Origin: Ezakiella sp.
GTDB taxonomy: Bacteria > Bacillota > Clostridia > Tissierellales > Peptoniphilaceae
NCBI GenBank assembly: GCA_022778715.1
Contig: JALFRW010000005.1
Coordinates: 186,001-250,000, forward strand
Length of the DNA: 64,000 nucleotides
Reading direction: 5' to 3'
Below, one piece after another: positions 34,499-46,400 of this stretch. Position numbers and translations under genes: made by a program. The stretch's first letter is position 1; each line of letters begins with the position of its first letter. The notes under the pieces were generated by a model. It was not told where the DNA came from, ran no database searches, and was given only the letters and a program-made list of their open reading frames with translations.

Positions 34499-37400
34499 TT
34501 GAAAAGCCGTTCGATAAAGATTTTATCTATTGTTTTCGCATTTCTTATGATTTTTGAGCAAGTAATATCTGCTACAACAGCAGTCGATATAATGAGTACA
34601 AGTGATGCACCGTTAAAAGAATCTGCCACAAGTATTATATCGGACAATAATGTTACGGATATTGTTGCTCCAACTATCGAAGAAAATTCGGAAGCAAAAG
34701 ATATAATTACAACTCCAAACACAAATGAGAATGATGGCGCTGTAGATTTGGTAACGCCACAAGAAAACAAAGAAACAAACACATTAATTGAAAACAACAA
34801 TGCAGTTGATTTGATTACTGACGATAATCAAGCTGATGGTTTAACACCTGCGGAAAACGATGACGAACCGGTTCTTCTGTTTAACAATGTAACAGAGAAT
34901 TTCATTTCAAGTGAAAATTTGAATGAAAACAATGACGAAAATGCGGAAGAAATTGGAAATGAAAATCCGGGCTCGTTGCCGGCTGATTGGTATTCAAACA
35001 ATGCAAAACCTTGGAGCGTTTATAGAGAGCCGAAGCTCGTCTATAAAACCGGTGAAGAGCTTGACCTGAACGATCTTCTAATTGAAGTGAAAACGGGCAA
35101 CTCCGGAAGCCTTTTGGATATAATGGATATTCTGGACGATGCCACAATTGAAATCACCAGAACAAACGCTGAAACCGGCGAAGAAATCCTTATGGATGCT
35201 CCGGTAAATGAAAATGAAACCTTGACCATTCACATGGAAGGTGTGGAAGACATCGTTTTGAACATCGTCGTGGATGACGAAGACAAAATGGATGAAGAAT
35301 ATGAAGCATTTCAAGAAAACTTAATAAAGGGAGAGTTCAATGACGGCTTGGATTTTTCACTTTATCTCATAAAGAAAGGATTGAGTGAAAAACCGGTTGT
35401 AGCTTATTCACTTAATCCATTCAAACTCACTCCGGCAGGCAAAGATATAGATGGCAAATTGCAATCAGGTAGCATTTACAATGAAACACCGGATTATAGA
35501 TTTGCCGGCGTTGAAATAGAAAATAAAGTAAAAGCAATCTTGAGTGAAAGTAAAAAGGCGGCAGAAGAAGCCGAACTTGCAAATAATCACAAAGACATCA
35601 GAAACAAACTTGTAACTCAACTTGCAATCTGGAACGCGGTGGCAGGATTTAAACCGGTCATTAAAGACGAAACAACACCAATTATAAACGACCCGATCGC
35701 CCCGCCGGAAGAAATTGAGAATACAGATAATGCTGAAGCTTTGAAAGCACAAGATGAAACAACGGAAAGCGCAGATGCGCCCGAAGCGGAAGCACACGAT
35801 GAAACAGCTCCAATAGAAGAACTTGAAGAAACAGCACAAGAAGATGCTGAAATCGGAGCAGAAGAAAATAAAAACGAATTAGAACTAACAGACACTGAAG
35901 ACACAAAGAAAACTTTGAAATTTGACTTATCCGAAATTGACTTGCCATATGACGAAGTTGAATTAAATGAAGAAGAAGCACAATATTACAATTTCTTAAT
36001 AGAACTGTCAAATTATGAAGAAAACGAAAAAAATGCAGCAGACGAAGACGATAAAGACGAAATAAAAGTTTATCTCGCAAAAGACGAACTGGAAGCAGAC
36101 CTGGTAACAATCGGACAAAGCGATTTGGACTTAATCGAAAGAGTTGACATCGACGCACAATTTATCGTAAAAGAATACAAATTCATTCCTCAATTCATTG
36201 CAGGAGATACACTCGGTATGCTCGGATTCGGCAAACCGAAAGAATACAATTTCAAACTCGTGTCCACAGTTAAATCAAATAGGAAGATTGCAGAAGGCGA
36301 TGTATTCAGAGTAAAGATTATGTCGGACAAATATGCACCGGTTTTCGACGGCGAAAACTATGCGGTAAACGACATCGTGATTGACGATGAAGTTGTTGCA
36401 ACTGCAAAATATGATGAAGAAATTAAAGAAATCGTCTACACTTTTGTTAAAGATTTGGACACGAACACTTTCGAATTCACACAAGAATTTGAAAAAAACA
36501 GAAAAGAAGAATTGGAAATCGCTCCATTTATGAGCTTGATGAGACTGGCAAGTTTCTATTCGGAAGAACAAACAGACTTGTCAACCGATGCACCGGAAAC
36601 TGACAAACCGGAAATTTCACCGGAAGAAAAGCTGACGGCAGTCGCTTCACCGCTAGTTGAAGATGCACCGCAAGAAACATTAGAGTTAATGGTTGGCGAA
36701 ACACCTATATCTGCAGTAACGTCAGGCATCAGTGTAGATGGCTGGAATGATAAAAGCTTCAGACTTATAACCACGGTGCAGGCAGTTTCAAAACCGTGGG
36801 CAATTCCTGCAGGCTGGAAATTCACTGTAAATATTGGGAAATATTTAAAATTAGACCCGAAATTTGAACTGAAGGCTTTAACTGACGGAAACGGCAGAGC
36901 ATGGGCTTATCCTACCTATGACGAAACAAAACATGAAATCATCTATACAATATCACAACCTATTACTATAAGCACAGATTTATATATAAATCAATTGTTG
37001 GCATTTGACACTGAAGCGATTGGAAATGAAACAGAAATTACGATTGATATTGTTTTATCATCTCCGGGAATGGCAGAAAGGGCAATGCCATCGATAAAGG
37101 TTTCAAAAAATGACACAAGAACGGAAATTCCGTCCGCTTATGTATATGAATATGGCACAAAAACAGCAGGAAATTATCCTTACAGTTTGCCATACAGTTC
37201 AAAACAATACGTCGGCCAAGACCGCACAACAATGAACTGGGATATTACAATAAACACGAAAGCTATAACCGACAGACTAAAAGACGGCACTATTAGTTTA
37301 GATAATTTAGGACTTGCACTTTATGCACCGTTAAATCAGGGGCTGTCGAATTATAAGGTAAGCATCCCGGCTCTAGGAATTAATAATGTTCCAATTACTC

Positions 37401-40400
37401 TAAGCACTTACGATTTATATAGATACAACAGAATGATCAACACAAATGACATTATTAATAGAATTGGAGACAATTTAAATATTACTGTCAGCGCACAAAT
37501 CGATACAATGGCTAGCTCTTATACTTTGGGCATAAGATTGACTCCTGATGTCAACTATATTAAAAAGATTAGGGAAAACATTGTAAAAAATTTGGTAGTT
37601 GCACCGCCGTTTATTATTCAATACTTGGTTGATCCGAACAATTCAGCCAGATTTGATAAAGGTTTCAACTTGGTTGACACCAGACTTGCAACAGCTGAAG
37701 CACCATTTGACCCAAATAAAAAGGTTATTTCAAAAACCTATAATGACCCTTCAAGAACAATGTTTGCTCAAATCAAGAATGAAGGAACAAGGGCGGTTGC
37801 TTTAACAGTATCTGAGACTTTGAGAATTGAAGATCTGGATTTAAGAAATGTAAATAATATTAATATTGGTAGTGACATATACGCCGGCACATTTGATAAT
37901 ATCAGATTGTCTAATGCGGACCCGGATATCACAATATTTAAGCCGGAAATTAATGGCACCTATTCAATATATTATTCAGCGAAAAAAGTGCCAAAACGCT
38001 CTTTTGACTCAAAGATTAGAAGTATGATAAATACCAATGCATTGATACCGGGCACAATCATTCAATACACTTTTAACGGTATATCGAATAACTTATACAA
38101 CAATACGACAATTAATTCAGATTTGATTTTGAGAAAGAATTACGACCTGGTTGAAAAAGTTGGTGGAGAACAATCAGCGTTTGTAAGACTGAAAGCTAAT
38201 GATACATCGGACTCTGATTATCATATCGGCGAACAAATTTGGGCGTCACAAGAAACCGGCACATCTTGGCGTGCAGGAAACACATCAAAAGTAATAATGC
38301 GTGTGGTTGAGAACTATGATTTGGTTCACTGTTTCAACTGGGGCGCTACGCAGCCTTATGATGTAGACCGTGATAAGTGGTGGGATGATAATAATTCGCA
38401 ATACAAGATTAAAAGGGTTGTTATAAATAAGCCTGAAGATTTAAAACCGTACCTGCCAACCAGAGTGGGACGTTTGGAAAGTCCATTTACTTTAGAACAA
38501 ATTTATAAATATTTCAAAATGGGTTTAAGAGAAATCGAAGAGCATCCTGAAGATTATGGCATTTCCCGAGTTAAAGAAGACCTAAACAAATTGGAAAAAT
38601 ATAGCATGCTTAGAAGTGCATTTGTCGGCAGGATTTCTTCTTCACCTGAAATTTATAACCAACATCAGAAAAATTGGGTTTCCCCATATGATACAGAATT
38701 ACTAGAAAGTAACAGACAAGTTGAAAATCTGTTAAGCTTCTGCAGGGCACATGAAAGAGATTGGAATAACGATATAGACCAATCCGTTGAGCTTATTGCC
38801 TATGTAAATCCGCTGAGCACGGACGGCTCAAACGTCGGTATTAATAGGAATTTAAAACAAAATCTTATCACAGCTCATTTCTATAAGCCGGTTTATATCT
38901 CAAAAGTTACTGATGAGCTTGATGCAGGCGGAAAACCGATTGTAGATGAAAGCGGCAAAACAAAGCAGGTGCCGGTTTCCGGAGCAAAATTCCTGTTGAC
39001 ATCTTCCGACGGGAATAGATATGAATGGGTATCCACTGATAAACCGAAAGAATTATATTTAGCTCCGGGAAGCTACAGACTTGATGAAATTATCACACCG
39101 GAAGGTTTCAAAAAAATTGATACGGTATACTTTGATGTTGCGGATAGTCTGGATGAAGAAAAATCAATAAGGAAAAATGATATTCCTATTAGAATATCTA
39201 GGCCGGAAAATCAAATTGTAGTTTTTAATAGAAATAAAAGTCCGTATGTTCCGCCGTATGATGTTATAAAGCAACTCCACGAAGACGACACACGTAGTTT
39301 TGCATCTGCAAGTAGAGAGTATGCCGGCGGAAACTATATAGCCTATAAGAGAGAAATTTTAAATTTAAAACATGGTGAAAACGATGATGTTGAACTGGAT
39401 ATAGTTGGGTCAAACAATCTTGCACATGCGTATGAACCGGTATATAAGACGGACCCGCAGCCGCATTATGAATTGGATGACACAAAAATAACACTTAAAG
39501 TTACAAACAAAAAATCGACACCAAACGATGTGGTTGCCGATGTAGCTTTTAAGAAAGTTAATGATTTGGATTATCCGCTTGGAGACGTAGAATTTACGCT
39601 CTATAAAGAAGACGGAACAGTAATAGAATCTAAATACACTTACACCGACGGTGTTGTAATATTTAGAAATCTGAGCCCGAATAAAGACGCAAACGGAAAA
39701 CCGATATCTCCTAGAAAATATATAGTAAGAGAAACAAAAACGCCGGCAGGCTACAAAGTTCCTCATGAAAGATACGAGGTAATCGTAAATGAGGAGGGAA
39801 TTGTTACGGTAAGTCCACCTATTCCGGAAAATACGTCAGGACAAAATCCGTTTAAGAAATTCGGATTGATGTTATTTAGAGCATTTGCTGCTGAAACTCC
39901 GGTAAACTCGACGGTTAATGTTAATAAATATCAAATTTTGGACACGGGTTACTATGACGATTACACTCAAGGCGTTACACGACCGGATGGCGAAGTTATT
40001 TACGGCTGGGGTGAGCAACTTAGTTTAACCGCTGAAGTTTTAATTGATCAAAATGCAAAACCTGCGGACAAGTTTACAGTTGAATTTGATAAAAAAATAG
40101 AGCCTCGCGGACTGACTCCGTCTCAAGGGGAAAATCCTGTAAATACTTTCTTGCCTACACCGATATATGGTACAGGCGGTGAAATTTTAGCAACTGCAGA
40201 GTATGATAGTGTTACAAACTCAATAACCTACACATTCACCGACTTTGTAAAACAAAGTTTGGGATCCACAATCAATTTAAGTTTTTCAGCCTTGGGATTA
40301 AATACGAAATTGGTTCAAAAGGAAGGCGATTATACTTTCACAAATAAGATTGCAGGCAAGGCATACACAAATAATTTTCATGTTAAGTTCTGGGGTTTTG

Positions 40401-43400
40401 AATGGTCCGGCAATGATTTTGCTATAAAAACGGCAATTTCAGAATACAATATGGATATTGGCAGAGTTAAGAGTGTAACCTATCTAAATCCTGAATATGT
40501 TATTCCGGAAAATCCGGAGGATTGGAACGGCAACAGACCGGCACCAACCGGAGACACAACATTAATATTGACCACTCCATATATGGAAGGCAATATAGAT
40601 TTTGAAAAAATGCTCATTCAACCTGACGGAAATGGACCAAAGTATGTTAAGTCTGATTTGGTTAAGATATATAAAGTCCCAAGCGGCAGCAGATTGAGTG
40701 CAATGGTTGAATCCATGAATCCAACGGAAGCGGGTTTATCCCAACTTATTGAATTGCACAAACCTTTAGAATATGGTGTATTTCCAACAAAAAATGAATA
40801 CCAAGATATAGATGGAAATTATTTCATTGAGGATTTGGACCGCACAGGAATTGCAATAAAATTTACTGCCGAAGATTTTAAGGATGAAAATGGCGGAGAT
40901 TGCGGAATCATAATAATTGCAAATGAACCTGCGAAAGATAATAATAGAGATATAGAGCATTTGGCATACTGGTCTTATGATGACGACCCGATGAAGTATA
41001 TCTATAAGCCAAGCGTTGTATACAGGCTGGACGCTGAAGGCTCAAGTGCGGATTCAAACGTATTTATAAATTCTAAAATTGTTAACTACAGAGACAATGT
41101 TGGTAAATTTGAAATTGAAAAATATGACACAAAAACAGACGCTCCATTGGAAGGTGTTAAATTCACATTAAAAGACAGTGAAAACAACATTATCGGAGAA
41201 GAAAATGCAACCACAAATGAATATGGCAGACTTGAGTACACCGATTTAAAACCGGGCACATATTATCTATATGAAACGGAGCCGCTGGATAATTATGAGC
41301 CGCCAAAGGGCAGATGGGTGATTGAAGTTGACAAAAACGGAAACACAAGCTGGTGGCGCGATGAGGAATATGTACCGGGAATGAGTGCAAACGGACTGTT
41401 TATAGGGCCAATGCTATTTGGCGCAACACCGCTTAGAGCCGGTGAAGACGATTTTAACCAAAACTTGGTTTATAATTATGAAGCCGGAAATGCAATAGTG
41501 ACCACTTATGCTCAAAAACTTGTAGACGGCAATAATAATTTTGACGGCAGATACAAGATCGGGCTTGAAATAAAGCCGAAAGCTATAAATAAAGTGATAG
41601 ATGACACAACTCCGGCTAAAAAAGACGTGGTTTATATTCTTCCGTTGTTTGAAGCAATGAATGGTGCAGGCTTTAACAATATGTTGGATGCTATAGGTCA
41701 CCAATTGGAGCAATTTAAAGAAGCTAACAGTAACGGCTCAGATATAAAAGTTGCTCTAATGGGATATGACCAAGATAAGCAAACAATCACAAACGGTGCC
41801 GTAACCGTTGACGAAGCAAAGGCTGCATTGGAAAATCTGAAACCAACAGCTCAACCACACAACAAGGGTATTATTCGTGCAGTAGACTATGTTGTAAACA
41901 ACTGGATTTTGTCAAAGCAAGATTATAGAAGTCAACCGGGCACGGGTAATGGATTTAGACGAGATGCTGATAAGCTGATAATAATGGGCGAAAGTGATTA
42001 TTATTGGGAAACCGATCAAAGCATAAGCTGGACAGAATTTGGTCATATGGGAAATGGTACCTCACCTGCTTATAACGGATGGGGTGAAGGCAATTACGGG
42101 TTGATGAATTTCACAAACCGTATAAACTATTACAATAATATTAGCGGATACAGAGCGATCAATTCTGATTTACGCAATTTTATTGTGATTGACGCTTATG
42201 CAGAAGGTTTTCAAAAAACTTTCGGCAAAGTGGATGCTGAAATCAGAAGCGGCTATAGCTATGAACAATATGCAGATGCCGTCGGATATTTAAAAGGCGT
42301 TCAAAATATACCGGTAGAAATTAAATTTAATGACAACTTTAATATCTATCTCGAAACTAAAGATGAAAACGGTGTTACAAAATACACCAACATCAAGTCC
42401 GACAAAAATGGAAATTTTGACAACGCTTGGCATGACGATAAAAACCCGTACGACGAAACAAATAGAACCATTAATCTAAAAGACGGCGAGTTAACTTTAA
42501 ATATAAATGACACAGCTAATATTGAATTTGAAGTTAAAGCAAATCCAAACGTTTCATTAACGCCGGGAGTTTACCCGCTTCTGGAAAGCATAAGCGTGGA
42601 TGGGGTTAAATTAGAAGAAAAAGTAGGCGAAAATTTAATTCAATTGGTTCCAAATGCTAAAATTGATACAAATCCTCAATTTACTTTAAACACAAATTGG
42701 ATGGGCATCGATTCGAGTGACCTTGTAATGAAAATTACGATTGTGGAACCGAAAGGTGACAGGCACTATGTGGAACTGAACAAAGAAAACGATTACTCCT
42801 ATGTGGATACTGAGGGAAAAATCGACTACAGAAGCTCAATTATTGATGAAGGTATCGAACTGTATCATTCGGGGGATTTAGATCCGGACACTCACGAGCC
42901 GATAGACGCATCAAAGAATCTGATTGGAAAAGGATATTGGTATGAATGGAGATTTGATCGCAATATTCAAGGCAGAACAAATATCAATATTTATAAGAGT
43001 GAAGATTATCAGCCATTAATCGAAATTGGAAATATTCCAAAAGAAAAGGGTGAATTTAAAATCACAAAGACCGACGAAAATGACAGAAAATTGGCAGGTG
43101 CAGTATTTGAACTTAAAAAGCTGAATAGTGACGGCACTTTTGAACAATTGAAAGATGCCGACGGAAATGTGATTGGCGTAAAAACTTCGGGTGTAGACGG
43201 ATTGATAGTTTATTCCGGTCTTGATGAAGGCACATATAAATTGTCAGAAACAAAAGCTCCGGATGGTTATGAGGCAATCTCAAACACTTGGACAATAACG
43301 GTTGATGCAGGCGGAAAAACTACGGTTAAAAAAGATGAAAATGTCAAACCTAATGCTCAAAGCACTAACTATGGACCATTACAATTCAGCGAAGCGGCAA

Positions 43401-46400
43401 AAATGCCAAAATTGGAAGCAAGCTTAAACTTGGAACAAAACAAACAAAATGTTGCAGTTCCAACCACAGCATTAACTGAAAATGACAAGAACAATATGTC
43501 GCTAACAATAGTTGATTCATCGGAACCGGGAGAAATAAGTGTTCCAAATATAACGGTTGTAAACAAGAAAACAGCGCTTGAGCTCAACTTGATAAAAGTA
43601 AATGAAATTGGCAATCCGTTATCCGGAGCAAAATTTGATATTATTAAGCTTGATGAAAATGGTAATGAAACTATTGATATCATCACACAAATTTCAGATA
43701 AAAACGGCAGAATCAAGTTTGAAAACCTGACGGAAGGAAACTATATTATCAGAGAAACAGAAGCGCCAACAGGTTATAAAAAATATCCGAATGAGTATAA
43801 AGTAAGGGTGAATGCCGGAAAAGTTTTCGTTACTGAAATTCTTAAACAAGGCAGCACACCAAAACCGAGATTTGAAATTCAAAACCCTCAAAATTATGTA
43901 GAGTTTTCATATTTGGACAATATACTCGTTAGATTGAAAGCTGAAGTTTCACAAATTCCAAATTCGGATGAATTTAATTTAACGCTAAAAGCGAAAGATA
44001 TTTCAAAAATTTTAGGCGGAAAATTTTTCTATATGGAATTTGATGATGACAATGTGGAAGTTAAATACAATGGCAACACGATAACCAACTTTAAAGTTAA
44101 CTTCGATGAATACGATGTCACACCGACAGTTTCAGATGATTATATTTTCACATTCAAATTAAAAAATTCCAACTTCGTCGGTGAAAGGACGATTGCACCA
44201 ATAAAATATGCATTCTTTAGAGGCGAAACTTTTAAAAACACGGATTATCCAATTGTGATTGAAAACAAATCGGCCTCAAGTGACACAGGTGACACTACAA
44301 TCAGTGAAATTCCTATTGAGCTTACAATAAATAATGAATTTAGAGTTAAAAACATACCAAACAACATTGGCAAGTTTACAATTTTAAAGAAAGATATTGC
44401 TAAGGATAAGAATGGAAATGATGTTGTGCTGGAAGGTGCAAAGTTCAAGCTGACAATGGTTGACGAAAACGGTGAACCGATTGTGGGAGAACCGCCTGTA
44501 GAAATCACGACCAATGAAGATGGTATTGCATTATTTAACAACTTGAAGGTTGGAAAATACAAGCTCGAAGAAACGGAAGCTCCAAGCGGATATGGAAAGA
44601 GTTTGATAACTTGGAAAGTTGTGATTGCTGAAGACGGAACCACAACGATAACGCAAGTGTATCCGAAAGGCTATGTAACAGATTTCGAACCGACAGATGA
44701 TAAATATATTATCACGAACAAAGAAAACAAATTCAGAATTCACAAAGTTGATGCAGTTACTGCTTCAAAGGCGCTTAAAAATGTAGAATTCAAATTGACC
44801 AAGAGTAATGAAAACGGTGACATTTTGGAAGGTGCAACATCTGTTACAAAATATACCGACCAAAGCGGGGATTTGATTTTTGACAAGCTGGACGATGGCT
44901 ATTACAGATTGGAAGAAAGCAATGTTTCCGGCGATTACTACGATTTGCAAATTTTCTATATCGTAAAAGTGGAAAATGGCATAGTAAGCTATACTAAAGC
45001 GCTATTTAAGACAGATAACTATCAAAGAATTACGACCAGTGTTACAACACATGTTAACTACAAGGTTAAGTTCCTTAATAAAAATTATGATGCGGACGGA
45101 ACAGAAATCGCATATCCGGGATTTAGCATAGATTTATATGATGCCAATGAAATCTTTAAATATGACGATGACGTATTGGCGGCAACAAATAATAATAGCG
45201 GAGATTCGGGCGAATTCAGCAAAAAAACTGATGACACACCTTTAGACAACTCCAGCTACTATGTAAAGCTTAATTATAATGCCGGCACGGATCCTAATTG
45301 GCAAAGTGTTTATATAAAGACTGCAAGTAATGAAATCACAATTCTGAACTTCAAAAAAGGTTTCTATCAGAATGCAAGCGAAATTGACGGTATTCCGACT
45401 CAAGAAATTGTAAACTATCCGAGAGTTCAGGGAAATGGACGTTTGGAAGTCAGAAAATACGACGGTAAGGATTCGTCAATTGCTCTTGAAGGAGTTAAAT
45501 TCAGGATCTTCAGTACAAATGGTTATGACAATATTCTGACAACAGATGCAACGGGTAAAATTGAAATAAACAATCTCGACAACGGATATTACACCGTTCA
45601 GGAAGTTTCAACAGTGGATGGATATGTTCTGGACCAAACGCCAAGACATTTTATAATTGGCGGCACATTCAAAGTTCCGGAAAACGTGCAAGGCAAGGAT
45701 GTAACAAGCCTTGTAAGCTTTGACGGAAAACCAACCATTGAAATGTCAAATGATAAAGGAGACGCTATGAATCCGAAGCAAATAAAACCGAACGATTCTG
45801 AAGCATTTTTCATTAGCAGTAAATTCAAATTTGAAAATCCGGAAGATGAAAATGCGAAGATTAAACCGGGTGACTATTTCTTGCTGGAACTAAGCGACAA
45901 TATTAACACCTACGGTATTGCCTCGGAAGATGAATCTTATCTGAAGCTGATTGGACCTATTGGAATTCTTGCAGAAGGGGATTTTGAAATAAGTGGCGGC
46001 AGGAGATATATAAAATACACATTCACAAATTTTGTGAATACTCAATATCCTGAATACGCCGAAACAAACACCACTTATCACATCGACCCGCAAGTAGTTT
46101 TGCACACTGGAAATCAAAATGTTTATACAAAGCTCAATAACGACACAAGAGCTTTCACAATCAATGTTTTTTATTCAGAAAACACTTATAAAGGGTATGT
46201 AGCTTATCCGAACTCTGTAAACAGAATAGTTCACGCAGACTGGACAAAAGGAGAATATGAAAATATCATCTATGTAAATAGAGAAAAACAAAATCTTTCA
46301 AATGCAATTTTGAACTTTGGCTATGACGAAATTAACAGCAATTACAACTTGCTTAATATGAACGGCGTTGATTATGAAATCTACAGAGTAAACAGCAATT

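Noticed and set aside
35465-36158. Several long antisense ORFs under the adhesin N-terminus
   Set aside because: They are Cys/Phe- or Leu/Arg-rich, which is typical of the complement of acidic, Asn/Glu-rich coding sequence.
38310-38360. HCFNWGATQ in the adhesin as a second thioester Cys motif
   Set aside because: It resembles [YFL]C[FW]N, but no TQxAxW motif follows within a domain length, and the nearest Gln/Trp pair (NQHQKNW) has the wrong spacing.
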